39,327 nucleotides of DNA from CAZTPJ01 sp964614515 (GCA_964614515.1 CAZTPJ010000030.1:1-39327); one strand, 5' to 3'. Positions 15,963 through 24,441 are shown, counted from the first letter of the stretch. A program made the numbers and translations. The notes: generated by a model not told the origin, from the letters alone.

Positions 15963-18050
15963 ATGTATCCCACTCTTCGCCAGTTCGTGGCCGTACTGGA
16001 GCGAGCGGGGGAACTGCGCCGCATCCGCGTGCCTGTCGATCCGATTCTCGAGATCGCGGCCATCACGGATCGCGTGAGCAAGAGCGCCGCGCCGCATGAA
16101 CCTACCCCGGCCGCGAAACGCTGCGATCCGGCCAATTTTCATCGCGGCGGTCCGGCGCTGCTTTTTGAGAATGTGATCGGTTCGCCGTGGCCCGTGCTGA
16201 TCAATGCCTTTGGATCGTATCGGCGGATGGAGATCGCGCTGGGTTGTCACGCGCCCGGCCCCGGCCTGCCATCGCCGCGCGTACACGGTGGGTTTGAAGG
16301 GATCGCGGAGCGCATCGGGGCGCTGGTCAAGCCGCAGCCGCCGCGCAGCGCGCGAGAACTTCTTGCTCGCGCGAAGCAGTTTGTCCCCCTGCTTCGCATT
16401 CCTCCTCGGACCGTCGCGCGCGGGCGATGTCAGGATGTCGTCCTCACGGGCGAAGGTGTCAATCTGCTCACCATGCCGATGATCCGCTGCTGGCCGTGGG
16501 ATGGCGATCTCGCGGCCGTGGGGTATCCCGCGGATGTGAACCGCGGGATCGAGGGGATCGGGGGGGGGGATGAGTGGGAGCGCGCGCATCGCGGGCGATA
16601 CATCACGTTCGCGGGCATTCACACGATTCACGCCGACGATGTCGGCGAGCAGCGCCCCGCTTCACACAACATCGGCATGTACCGCGTGCAACTGCTCGGC
16701 CCGCGACGCCTCGTGATGCACTGGCACATGCACCACGACGGCGCGGCCCACTGGCGATCATGGAAAGCGCGCGGCTCGCCCATGCCCGTGGCCATCGCCT
16801 TTGGCGGTGAGAGCGTCTTGCCATACGCGGCCACCGCGCCGCTGCCGCCGGGTATGAGCGAACTGCTCATCGCCGGGTTCCTCAACGGGCGCGGCATTCC
16901 GCTCGTGCCGTGCAAGACCGTGCCGCTGCGCGTGCCGGCCAACGCCGAGATCGTGATCGAAGGCTGGGTGCGCCACGATGCCGGCGAGATCAACTTTGAT
17001 CCAAGGCGCGATGGCCCGCTCGGTCCCGGCGCCGCCTTTGAAGGCCCCTTCGGCGATCACACGGGCTTTTATTCACTGCCGGATCGCTATCCGATACTCG
17101 ATGTCTCGGCCGTGACGCACGCGCGCGATCCCATCTATCCGACGACGATCGTCGGCCTTCCGCCGCAGGAAGACTACTACATGGGCAAGGCGACGGAGCG
17201 CATCTTTCTGCCGCTGCTCAAGACGTTGATCCCGGACATCATCGACTATGACCTGCCGATGTTCGGCGCGTTTCACAACTGCGCGTTCGTGCGGATTCGC
17301 AAGCACTATCCGCTGCACGCACGGCGCGTCATGCACGCGATCTGGGGCGCGGGGCAGATGGCCTGGACCAAGTGCATCGTCGTCGTGGATGATGATGTGG
17401 ACGTGCATGATCCACGGCGAGTATTGTCGGCCGTGGCGGCGCTGTGCGATCCCGCGCGGGATGTCGAGGTGGTGCATGGTCCGCTGGACATTCTGGATCA
17501 CGCAGCGCCATGGCTTGGCGCGGGGACGAAGTTCGGGCTTGACGCGACGCGCAAGCGGCCCGGCGAAGAGGTGGGTGGCCACGCCCTCGCGCCGGCGCGA
17601 CATCCCGCCGACGATGAGCAGGCCCAGCGATTCCTCGATGCGGTGTCGGCGATTGACGGCGTGGCCGATGCGGCCGTGGCGCGCGACATGGGCGATTGGG
17701 CGTTTGTGCGACTGTCATCGCCAAGGGCGGGCTTGGCCGAGGTGATTTACGAACGACTGATGGCGCGAAATCTGGAATGGGCGCCGCCGATGCTCATCAT
17801 CCTCAGCCCGGATGTGAACATCGACGACCCGAACGATGCGCTGTTTCACTGGCTGGCAAACGCCGACGCCGGGCGCGACATGCGCGTCAAGCGATTCGAT
17901 CACCGCGCAACGTTGTGCTTTGACTCCACGCCCAAACACCCGGGCGATGTCGCGGGCCTGCCCATCCGTGACTGGCCGCCCATTCTGCGAATGACGGATG
18001 AGATCACGCGATATGTCGAGTCACGCTGGAGCGACTACGGCCTGACGTGA
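15963..18050 (+). CDS. UbiD-family (prenylated-FMN) decarboxylase
   Basis: 695 residues, longer than E. coli UbiD (497) but similar to the long forms called menaquinone biosynthesis decarboxylases. The order of conserved blocks is family-like: FVAVLERAGELRRIRVPVDP, ALLFENVIGSPWPVLINAFG, YITFAGIHTIHADDVGEQRP, HMHHDGAAHWRSWKARG, FGDHTGFYSLPDRYPILDV and TIVGLPPQEDYYMGKATERI. It would decarboxylate an aromatic or futalosine-pathway acid with prenylated FMN made by a UbiX partner not in the window. The C-terminal half carries extra segments of about 150 residues. Ten G (16560-16569) encode the Gly run in GIEGIGGGDEWE. TAGTCT lies 10 nt before the ATG. Ubiquinone or menaquinone assignment is left open. 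Confidence 0.88.
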   Translation: MYPTLRQFVAVLERAGELRRIRVPVDPILEIAAITDRVSKSAAPHEPTPAAKRCDPANFHRGGPALLFENVIGSPWPVLINAFGSYRRMEIALGCHAPGPGLPSPRVHGGFEGIAERIGALVKPQPPRSARELLARAKQFVPLLRIPPRTVARGRCQDVVLTGEGVNLLTMPMIRCWPWDGDLAAVGYPADVNRGIEGIGGGDEWERAHRGRYITFAGIHTIHADDVGEQRPASHNIGMYRVQLLGPRRLVMHWHMHHDGAAHWRSWKARGSPMPVAIAFGGESVLPYAATAPLPPGMSELLIAGFLNGRGIPLVPCKTVPLRVPANAEIVIEGWVRHDAGEINFDPRRDGPLGPGAAFEGPFGDHTGFYSLPDRYPILDVSAVTHARDPIYPTTIVGLPPQEDYYMGKATERIFLPLLKTLIPDIIDYDLPMFGAFHNCAFVRIRKHYPLHARRVMHAIWGAGQMAWTKCIVVVDDDVDVHDPRRVLSAVAALCDPARDVEVVHGPLDILDHAAPWLGAGTKFGLDATRKRPGEEVGGHALAPARHPADDEQAQRFLDAVSAIDGVADAAVARDMGDWAFVRLSSPRAGLAEVIYERLMARNLEWAPPMLIILSPDVNIDDPNDALFHWLANADAGRDMRVKRFDHRATLCFDSTPKHPGDVAGLPIRDWPPILRMTDEITRYVESRWSDYGLT

Positions 18051-18054
18051 TGGC

Positions 18055-19599
18055 TCAGCCCCCAATGTCCACGGCCGCGAACTCAACCTGACGGCTCAGC
18101 CACCGATCCACCGCGAGCACGATGTCTTCAGTGAGTCCGCGACCGGCCTGATCGGCGGCGTCGCCCTTGAGGTCGTTGACGAGGATGGAAAACGCGACGC
18201 GCCGTCCGGACTGGGGATTGGTGAGGTATCCCGAAAGCGACCGCATGCCGTTGATCATCCCCGTCTTGGCGTGCAGCGTGTTCACGGGCTGCGCCTGGCG
18301 GAAGCGATGCCGCAGCGTCCCCGTCCCCGTGCCGACGGTGGCGAGCGACTCGATGAAAAGGTCGGATTCCGGGCGGCTTTCGACGGCCGCGAGCCAACGC
18401 GCAACGACCTCGGCCGAGACTCGGTTGCCGCGGCTCAGGCCCGAGCCATCCGCGATGACGATCGAAGAGCCGAACTCAGCGCCGATGAGTTGCACGACCC
18501 ACATGTTCACCGCGGCCGCGCCGTTGGCCCACGAGCCGGGCTCGCCGCCGGTCATCTCGTGTCCGAGGCGCTTGAGCAGCGATTCGGCGTAGAGATTGCT
18601 TGAATCAGAGTTGCACCGGCGCAGGACTTCCGGCAGGCCCGTGGTCACGACCGCGAGTACGCGATCGCTCGGGAGCGACTCACCCCGTGCCGCGCGGCGC
18701 ACGGCCACGGACGACATGGCTTCAGGCCCGCCGATTCGCACGCCCTGCTTTGCCAGTCGGTCGGCCAGCAGTCGGCCCATCTGCAGCGCCGGATCCACGA
18801 CTGAGACCTGGCGTCCCGCGCTCTGGCCCACGCGCACCTGGCCGGTGATGACGAAGCGATTGGCCGTGGCATCACGGCGGATGCCGATGCCCGACGTGCC
18901 TGTGTCCACGGTGCGAGCCTGGACATCGATGGTGATCCAATCGGCGCGTGGCTCGATGCGGACGGCGACGGGTGAGCCTGCGCCGCCTTGCGATGGCGCT
19001 GCGAACAGGTCGATCACGTTGGTATAGAAGTTCAGGCCTGAGACCTCCGCGCAGTATCGCTCGACGAGTTGATCCGCGGGCCACTCGGGATGCACGCGCT
19101 GGTCGTCAAAGATCCGGTCATCCACAACCACCTCGCGAATCGACGCGATCCCCGCCTGCGTGACCGCCTTGACCAGCACGCCCAGCAGGTCTTCGACGGT
19201 CATCGACGGCTGAAGCGACGAGAGCAACGTGGGATCGGCCAGGGCCGGATCGCCTCCGCCGACGATCACGAGCCGATCGCCGCTGAGGCGAAGTTCCGTG
19301 CGAAATCGAAAGTCCTCGCCCAGGGCCACCAGCGCAGCGCCGGTGGTGAACAGTTTCATGTTCGAGGCGGGGATGAGCAGTCGCGGCTGGCCGTTCGCAT
19401 CGGATGCGCCTTGCGACGCGACCATCCGCCCGTCGGACAGGTCCATCACGCTCACGCCCACCACGCCATCGCCGATCTTCGCCGCCGCGATGAGTTTCGC
19501 AATCTCCGGCGCAAGGTCCTGCGCACGGGCCGTCAAGGCCGAGATCGCGATCATCGCCACCACGGCCACGCGCCACACCATCGAGTCTCGATTCAACAC
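18055..19599 (-). CDS. dacB: D-alanyl-D-alanine carboxypeptidase/endopeptidase (PBP4, S13 family)
   Basis: 514 residues from the GTG at 19599, supported by GGGAG 7 nt upstream and a signal peptide (about residues 7-26, ending ALTARA). The penicillin-binding motifs are in order: SxxK in PASNMKLFTTG (Ser79, Lys82), SxN in SDSSNLYAESLL, and KTG in HAKTGMINGMRSLSGY. The insertion between SxxK and SxN matches the PBP4 layout. It trims or cuts peptidoglycan cross-links in the periplasm. Together with murD and lspA it shows that this organism makes peptidoglycan. It converges with the UbiD gene, with stops 4 bp apart. Confidence 0.95.
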   Translation of the reverse strand: MLNRDSMVWRVAVVAMIAISALTARAQDLAPEIAKLIAAAKIGDGVVGVSVMDLSDGRMVASQGASDANGQPRLLIPASNMKLFTTGAALVALGEDFRFRTELRLSGDRLVIVGGGDPALADPTLLSSLQPSMTVEDLLGVLVKAVTQAGIASIREVVVDDRIFDDQRVHPEWPADQLVERYCAEVSGLNFYTNVIDLFAAPSQGGAGSPVAVRIEPRADWITIDVQARTVDTGTSGIGIRRDATANRFVITGQVRVGQSAGRQVSVVDPALQMGRLLADRLAKQGVRIGGPEAMSSVAVRRAARGESLPSDRVLAVVTTGLPEVLRRCNSDSSNLYAESLLKRLGHEMTGGEPGSWANGAAAVNMWVVQLIGAEFGSSIVIADGSGLSRGNRVSAEVVARWLAAVESRPESDLFIESLATVGTGTGTLRHRFRQAQPVNTLHAKTGMINGMRSLSGYLTNPQSGRRVAFSILVNDLKGDAADQAGRGLTEDIVLAVDRWLSRQVEFAAVDIGG

Positions 19600-19766
19600 A
19601 AGAACGCTCCCTTCGACGGACGCCACGGTCCTGAAGTCTTCACGACTTCCGCGTGCGGGACAACGAATCGGTTCATTCACCGATTCGGCTCGAATCAAAA
19701 CAAGGCCAAGACCTCAAGTCAACGTCGGGTTTGCCCGCATCACCGGCATTCCCGGGGGACGGCGAT

Positions 19767-20225
19767 TCATGCGCCCACGCCGGCCGCCGCATGCGCATCC
19801 ACAATCGCCTGCAACACGATGCGGGCGTGGGCGACGGTGTCGACGGGCCATTCGGCCCAGGCCGTGTCGCCGACGACTCGTGCGCTGGCCGCGCCTTCTC
19901 GGACGATCTTGACGGCGCACGAGTGTGCGAGGCTCTCGGCGAGTTCCGCGGGCAACACGGCCGCGAGACGCGGAGTGTCGGGATTGGCAATGAGGAACAG
20001 CCACGGCTCGGCGGCGCCGCCGCGCGTGAATGCAAGCGTCCATCGCCATGGAATGCCGAGCCATCGCACCGATTCCGTCGAACCCGCGTCGGATAACACA
20101 GCGTCGCGCACGACCCGCATGATCGCCGCCGCGGAACGCGATGATGTACTCTCCAAGTCACGCACGCTCGGCGTGCGAAACCGATCGCGCCAAGGCTCAG
20201 CCCGCTTCCATCCCCCGTGCGACAT
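19767..20225 (-). CDS. Conserved-looking protein of unknown function
   Basis: 152 residues from the ATG at 20225, which has GGGAGG 5 nt upstream; the frame is open further upstream but without such a signal. No signal peptide or membrane helix is seen. The central part alternates strands and helices (IPWRWTLAFTRGG, EPWLFLIANPDTPRLAAVL, SCAVKIVREGAAS), and the C-terminus VDTVAHARIVLQAIVDAHA is helical. No motif is recognised and no function is proposed. It is divergent from the response regulator gene, 148 bp away. Confidence 0.65.
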   Translation of the reverse strand: MSHGGWKRAEPWRDRFRTPSVRDLESTSSRSAAAIMRVVRDAVLSDAGSTESVRWLGIPWRWTLAFTRGGAAEPWLFLIANPDTPRLAAVLPAELAESLAHSCAVKIVREGAASARVVGDTAWAEWPVDTVAHARIVLQAIVDAHAAAGVGA

Positions 20226-20373
20226 GCGCACCCTCCCTTGGCCACTTGCGGCCACGAGCCGAAACTCCGTCGGCCCGCCTCCCGCCGCTTCCCTCGGCCA
20301 CCTATGGTGTACCATCGACCGGCACGCGGGTTTCCATTGCCTTCGGGATCACATATTTACACTGGGTTCGACC

Positions 20374-20886
20374 ATGGCCGCTGACAGCCAATCTCACACC
20401 GGCTCCCCTGCCCCCGCAGGTTCGGCCGCGCTCGACGATCTCTCGAAGGCCACCGTGCTGCTCGTGGATGACAATGAGCAGAATCTTGAGTTGCTTCAGG
20501 CGTACCTGGAGGAACTCAACTGTCCGATTCGATCCGCGCGCGATGGCGATGAAGCGCTGGCGATGATGGCGGCCGAGCCGCCGGACATCGTCCTGCTCGA
20601 CGTCATGATGCCGCGCATGAGCGGGTTTCAGGCGTGTCGGCAGATGAAGCAGGATCCGCGGCTCAAGGACATTCCGGTCGTCATGGTCACGGCGCTCAAC
20701 GAAGTCGGCGATGTCGAGCGGGCCGTCGAGTGCGGCGCCGATGACTTCCTCACCAAACCCGTCAGCAAGATCGAACTGCTCACGCGCGTTCGCTCGCTCA
20801 TCCGCGTGCGGCGGATGAAACTCGAACTCGATCGCACGCTCGCGGCCATCAAACGGCTGACGGGCGTGGGGGATGGGCCGGCGTAA
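20374..20886 (+). CDS. Single-domain response regulator (CheY-like receiver)
   Basis: 170 residues. A 25-residue Ala/Ser/Pro-rich head precedes a complete receiver domain: acidic pair Asp32-Asp33 in VLLVDDNEQN, phospho-acceptor Asp76 in IVLLDVMMPRMSGF, Thr106 in VVMVTALNE and Lys128 in FLTKPVSK. After the domain a helical tail of about 30 residues (RVRRMKLELDRTLAAIKRL) may form a coiled coil. No output domain is present, so it works through protein contacts or phospho-relay. No histidine kinase is adjacent. TACACTGGGT lies 10 nt before the ATG and no ribosome site is seen; the same ten bases precede the STAS gene at 37474. Confidence 0.92.
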   Translation: MAADSQSHTGSPAPAGSAALDDLSKATVLLVDDNEQNLELLQAYLEELNCPIRSARDGDEALAMMAAEPPDIVLLDVMMPRMSGFQACRQMKQDPRLKDIPVVMVTALNEVGDVERAVECGADDFLTKPVSKIELLTRVRSLIRVRRMKLELDRTLAAIKRLTGVGDGPA

Positions 20887-20912
20887 CACGCGTCGGCGCA
20901 CGGCATCCGATG

Positions 20913-20935
20913 AGTCGCATGGGTCTCATGCGACT
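20913..20935. terminator. Hairpin between converging response-regulator and carA genes
   Basis: AGTCGCATG (20913-20921) and CATGCGACT (20927-20935) form a perfect 9-bp stem around GGTCT. Placed between two converging stops, it can serve both strands, though no T-tract follows. Its centre ATGGGTCTCATG resembles ATGGGTCTTATG in the hairpin at 28704-28723, so it may belong to a dispersed palindrome family. Confidence 0.5.
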
Positions 20936-20954
20936 TATGTGGCCCATTCTTCGC

Positions 20955-22247
20955 CTACGCCTTTGCACTTTGCATGAGACCGACAAACGCATCAAACAGA
21001 TACGTCGCGTCATGCGGCCCCGGCGACGCCTCGGGGTGGTGTTGCACCGCGAAGACCGGCTTGTCGCGAAGGCGGAAGCCCGCGAGCGTGTGGTCGTTGA
21101 GGTTGATGTGGGTCGCCTCGGCCGTGGGGAGAGATTCGGTCTTGACCGCGAAGCCGTGATTCTGGCTGGTGATTTCGACACGGCCGGTCTGTTCGTTACG
21201 CACGGGCTGATTCACGCCGCGATGGCCGAACTTGAGTTTGTACGTCGTCGCGCCCAGCGCCAACGCCAGCAGTTGATGCCCGAGGCAGATGCCAAACGTC
21301 GGCACAGGCGCCGGATCGCCGAGAATGTCGCGAAGCGTGGCGATGGTTCGTTCCACGGCCGCCGGATCGCCCGGGCCATTGCTGATGAACAGGCCATCCA
21401 TGCGACCCTCGGCCCGCATTCTTCGCAGATCCGCGGCCGTGATGTCATGCGGCACGACGGTCACGTCGCACCCGCGCTCGGTGAGGTGTCGGAGGATGTT
21501 TCGCTTGGCCCCGCAGTCGAGCGCGACGACGCGGTAGGGAGTGCTGGGTGCTGGGTGATGAGTGCTGGGTGCTGAGTGCTGAGTGCTGGGTGCTGGGTGC
21601 TGAGGGGTGGCATGGCCACGGCCTTGCGTGGCTATGTTGGGAGTGCTGAGTCCCGAGTGCTGGGCGGGGGTTGACAGTCGTGGACTCCAATCTCCCAGCG
21701 CTTCGGCCCACGACTGTTTCGATGAACACCCGACGAGGGGCACGAGATTCTGCCCGGCCATGTCCGGCGCTTCACGCGCCATCGCGACAAGGTCCGCGTC
21801 GGACAGGTCGTCGCGATCGGTCAGCACGCCCTGCATGACGCCGGTGCTGCGGAGTCGTCGCGTGATGGCCCGCGTGTCCACGCCGGTCAGGCCGAGGATG
21901 CCGTTGTCGGCGAGGTATTCGCTCAGGCTGGCCGTGGCGCGATAGTTGGAGTGTCGCCGTGCGAGTTCGCGCACGACAAACCCGGCCACCTGAACGCGAG
22001 ACGATTCGACATCCTCCGTGTTGACGCCATAGTTGCCGATGAGCGGAAACGTGGCGACGAGAATCTGCCCGGCATAGGACGGGTCGGTGAGTGATTCCTG
22101 ATACCCGCACATGGCCGTGTTGAAGACAACCTCGGCCGTGGAAACGATGCCGCGCCCGACAGCGCCGAAGCCCTGGCCATGGAAGACCGAGCCGTCGCGG
22201 TGGATGAGGCGTGCGGGCGGTGGGGTGTGGGGAGAGGATTGGGGCAT
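20955..22247 (-). CDS. carA: Carbamoyl-phosphate synthase small (glutaminase) subunit
   Basis: 430 residues from the ATG at 22247; an ATG at 22295 is also in frame. TACACT lies 9 nt before 22247, which favours it. The N-terminal CarA domain has LIHRDGSVFHGQGFG, VVFNTAMCGYQESLTDPSY and ILGLTGVDTRAITRRLR. The C-terminal class I glutaminase has FISNGPGDP, catalytic Cys in TFGICLGHQLLAL, and His-Glu in AVQHHPEASPGP. It supplies ammonia from glutamine to CarB for arginine and pyrimidine synthesis. Between the domains an insertion of about 45 residues, rich in Pro, Ser, Thr, His and Gln, is encoded by a 7-bp repeat array and a palindromic element; both leave the frame open. Confidence 0.96.
   Translation of the reverse strand: MPQSSPHTPPPARLIHRDGSVFHGQGFGAVGRGIVSTAEVVFNTAMCGYQESLTDPSYAGQILVATFPLIGNYGVNTEDVESSRVQVAGFVVRELARRHSNYRATASLSEYLADNGILGLTGVDTRAITRRLRSTGVMQGVLTDRDDLSDADLVAMAREAPDMAGQNLVPLVGCSSKQSWAEALGDWSPRLSTPAQHSGLSTPNIATQGRGHATPQHPAPSTQHSAPSTHHPAPSTPYRVVALDCGAKRNILRHLTERGCDVTVVPHDITAADLRRMRAEGRMDGLFISNGPGDPAAVERTIATLRDILGDPAPVPTFGICLGHQLLALALGATTYKLKFGHRGVNQPVRNEQTGRVEITSQNHGFAVKTESLPTAEATHINLNDHTLAGFRLRDKPVFAVQHHPEASPGPHDATYLFDAFVGLMQSAKA
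21541..21663. repeat. Heptanucleotide repeat array inside carA
   Basis: Nine head-to-tail units of GTGCTGG or GTGCTGA (one variant GTGATGA) fill 21541-21603. Three more (GTGCTGA, GTCCCGA, GTGCTGG) lie at 21643-21663, separated by a hairpin element. Seven is not a multiple of three, so a run of perfect units encodes the same heptapeptide cycle (APSTQHS-like) in all frames. Gain or loss of one unit would shift the frame of the glutaminase domain downstream on the minus strand. Confidence 0.9.
21611..21636. repeat. GTGGCCAC-family hairpin embedded in carA coding sequence
   Basis: CATGGCCACG (21611-21620) pairs with CGTGGCTATG (21627-21636) through ten pairs including one G-U, across a 6-nt loop. 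The left flank GGGTGGCATGGCCA is shared with 24686-24698. The element splits the heptanucleotide array in the carA linker and keeps the reading frame. Confidence 0.7.
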
Positions 22248-22657
22248 GGGTGGGGGAGTGTAGGGGTGGAGCCCTCGCGAGCGACTTCGGGGCATCGAGC
22301 GAATCAGCCAACGCAGACATCAAGGTCGCAAAGCCGATCTTATATGCTCCTTCGTGTATTGTTCTCCTCACGCCTTCTGCCCCATGTCTTTTGATCTACT
22401 GTGCCCGGAATAGATTTGCACAGGCTGTTGACAACCTGTCGCCCACACCATATGCTGTAGGCCCAATCAGCCGACACCACTATCCCTGCCATTTCGGCAG
22501 TTGAGCGTAGACAGATCCCACTTTCTGGCAGCCGTTGGGTGGAACGGGGATCGCGTGGGCACGTTTTTAACTGGCATGCCATTCGCCTCAACCGACGCAG
22601 GTCTGTTGCGGGCTTCCTCGTCGGCCGTCTGCTTCGGAGACCAATCGGAGTTCAGAC
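22248..22657. other. Divergent intergenic region between carA and the winged-helix gene
   Basis: 410 bp. It carries the carA leaderless-type -10 (TACACT at 22262-22257, minus strand), the strong plus-strand promoter at 22428-22456, and a long leader of about 195 nt before the ATG at 22658. The leader has no clear hairpin or credible small gene; a TTG-started frame at 22501 lacks a ribosome site. GC content looks lower than in flanking core genes. Confidence 0.5.
22428..22456 (+). promoter_or_regulatory. Sigma-70 promoter of the winged-helix protein gene
   Basis: TTGACA (22428-22433), a 17-nt spacer and TATGCT (22451-22456) form a near-consensus promoter pointing toward the gene at 22658. Transcription should start near 22463. 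Confidence 0.7.
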
Positions 22658-23332
22658 ATGGCCAAGACCAAAGCACCTCCGCGCACCGAAGAGAAGATTC
22701 GTGAGCTGGTGCACCGCTATTTTCACGACCGCTACAACAAGGGACGCGGCGAGCGCGGCAAGAACGGGATCGCCGCCAAAATCAGCGTGATCCGGCAGCA
22801 GCTCAAAGCGTCGCACGGCCTGACTCAGCAGGAAGTCGCCCGTGCTTTGACGTACCTGATTGATGAAGGCTGGGTACGCCGAGAGGAGGAGCAGAAGATG
22901 TATCAGACGCCCGGTGGCACGATGCGCCCCGCGACTGCTGTGTTCTACCGTATCACCTCGCCCGGAGTGACCAAGATCGAAGGCGACAGCGAATACACCA
23001 TGCCGAAGTTCCAAGGTATCAACATCAACGCCACTGGCCAGAACATCATCACATTGGGCGACAACAACCAAATCGACGCTCGCTACGAATCGATCGGCAA
23101 GAAGCTGATCGAGTTCAAGCAGGCCGTCAGCAACGCGGTGGACATTGAGGAATCAGCAAAGCTGTCGATCGTCGCTGACGTGAACTCGATGCAGAGCCAG
23201 TTGGCAAAGCCAGAACCCAACCGCACGGTACTGCGCGCCCTCTGGGCAGGCATCGAGAAGATGACGGTGGCCACATCGCTCGCCGCAAACGTTGCCGCTC
23301 TGGCGCCTGTTCTTCAGCCCCTTATCGGGTAG
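22658..23332 (+). CDS. Winged-helix protein with GDNN linker and helical C-terminal domain, function unknown
   Basis: 224 residues; GGAG lies 7 nt before the ATG. Residues 10-100 look like a winged helix (LTQQEVARALTYLIDEGWVR, then a YQTPGG turn and VFYRITSPG). Residues 110-140 form a Gly/Asn linker with ININATGQNIITLGDNNQID. Residues 141-224 are helices (KLSIVADVNSMQSQLAKPEP, NRTVLRALWAGIEKM) ending in a hydrophobic Ala-rich stretch. The linker plus helical end recurs in otherwise unrelated bacterial proteins with varied N-terminal domains, which I recall but cannot verify here. The layout suggests a sensor or effector-linking protein, perhaps in a conflict system; this is inference. Lower GC than neighbours hints at horizontal transfer. 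Confidence 0.7.
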   Translation: MAKTKAPPRTEEKIRELVHRYFHDRYNKGRGERGKNGIAAKISVIRQQLKASHGLTQQEVARALTYLIDEGWVRREEEQKMYQTPGGTMRPATAVFYRITSPGVTKIEGDSEYTMPKFQGININATGQNIITLGDNNQIDARYESIGKKLIEFKQAVSNAVDIEESAKLSIVADVNSMQSQLAKPEPNRTVLRALWAGIEKMTVATSLAANVAALAPVLQPLIG

Positions 23333-23443
23333 AGTGGCGTCGCACTGGTAGCGGAAACCAGACCAAATGACACTCGTATGGGGCCAATGTGCCTCACCTG
23401 CCGAGGTCGAGGTGCGCGGTTCTAGCGTGCGACGAGAGTCTCG

Positions 23444-23626
23444 TCAGCCAACGCGCAAACGCCAGTAGGACAGACGATGTCGGCACGCGCGATGCACGAA
23501 CACCATCACGACCAATGCCAGTAGTAAGACAGGTGGTATCTCTTCAAAGCGTTGCATACCGTGGACGCATCCGGTCATCCCACAGCACAGTACGATCAAC
23601 CAAACGGTGTGGACCAAATTTCTCAT
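23444..23626 (-). CDS. 60-residue membrane peptide or small lipoprotein
   Basis: The ATG at 23626 has AAGGGAG 7 nt upstream; that ribosome site overlaps the stop of the preceding four-helix membrane protein gene, so the two are coupled. The peptide has two hydrophobic stretches, about residues 4-18 (LVHTVWLIVLCCGMTG) and 29-44 (PVLLLALVVMVFVHRA), and an Arg-rich end. MTGC at 17-20 could be a lipobox, or the first stretch a plain membrane helix. No family is recognised. A regulator, or holin-like partner, of the upstream membrane protein is possible but unsupported. Confidence 0.55.
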   Translation of the reverse strand: MRNLVHTVWLIVLCCGMTGCVHGMQRFEEIPPVLLLALVVMVFVHRACRHRLSYWRLRVG

Positions 23627-23630
23627 GGAC

Positions 23631-24251
23631 CTACTCCCTTTCGATGGCAACCTCGGAGCACAGTTTACTCCAGTGCTTGACGAAACGTTCAAAGCCCCAG
23701 CCTGAGTTGGCAATCTGAATCACAATGACCAGGGGTACCAGCACTAGATACCCGATGGTGGCAATCACAAGTGCTGCGACAGAACCCTGTTGAAACGCAA
23801 GCATGATTACATACACGGAGCATGCACTGCCGAGCAAGAAATAAATGGTCGGATAGTCGTGCGGAACCCAAAGGCTGTTTATCCGAACGGTCTTTCGTCT
23901 GAACATGAGACAAAAGTCACGGCTTCCTTCTTCGCGCAGACAGGAATACCAACGAAGGCCTGGAATCATCGGCTCCAACACGACGGCGATGTACGCGGCC
24001 CTGCGGCATACTTGGTAGTGGCTGTTCCAGGTCAAGGCTCCCCCCCCAAGCAGCACAGCGTTGAGCGCCAGCGTCGCAGCGATCAGGTTTGACGCCGTGC
24101 CGAAGGCTAGCAACGCGGCGACAGCCGCCAACACGACGCTGAGAATGGCTGTCCGTTGAAGCGAGTATCGCTGAATCTGCGACTGAAGCGACTTGTACTC
24201 TTCGATCGCTCCTACGCGTTCGGCATCACTGTGAATCGGCGTTGATCCCAT
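23631..24251 (-). CDS. Four-helix membrane protein of unknown function
   Basis: 206 residues; AAGGG lies 7 nt before the ATG at 24251. The first 30 residues are a cytoplasmic helix (RVGAIEEYKSLQSQIQRYSL), followed by two membrane segments at about 33-72. A soluble loop with RRAAYIAVVLEPMIPGLRWY and basic RRKTVRINS follows, then two more membrane segments at about 133-180, and a short C-terminal tail. The layout, an N-terminal coil followed by a hairpin of helices, resembles small membrane proteins of the SLATT type found in nucleotide-signalled defence, but no diagnostic motif was identified. Eight C at 24040-24047 encode the Gly run LLGGGALTW. It faces the winged-helix gene and may belong to the same acquired segment. 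Confidence 0.65.
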   Translation of the reverse strand: MGSTPIHSDAERVGAIEEYKSLQSQIQRYSLQRTAILSVVLAAVAALLAFGTASNLIAATLALNAVLLGGGALTWNSHYQVCRRAAYIAVVLEPMIPGLRWYSCLREEGSRDFCLMFRRKTVRINSLWVPHDYPTIYFLLGSACSVYVIMLAFQQGSVAALVIATIGYLVLVPLVIVIQIANSGWGFERFVKHWSKLCSEVAIERE

Positions 24252-24441
24252 CGTCGGACCCTTGTGCGACCAACCGGCCTTCGGAGCGAGTTCATCTTAC
24301 CAACTGGGATCCTGGAACACAAATCGGCATCGCAATCGAGGCTGCGGCTGCCGGCCCAGATGCGCCCCTTCTCGAGAAGGCATCTCCGATCCCCCTTGCC
24401 GTGCTTCCTCCGTCTGATTACAGACCGAGATCAGTACTGAA

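Noticed and set aside
21541..21663. CRISPR array
   Set aside because: Units are 7 bp and contiguous without spacers, and they lie inside a conserved gene frame.
22501..22704. TTG-started small frame in the leader of the winged-helix gene
   Set aside because: No ribosome site, overlaps the start of a well-supported gene in another frame, and has no recognisable features.
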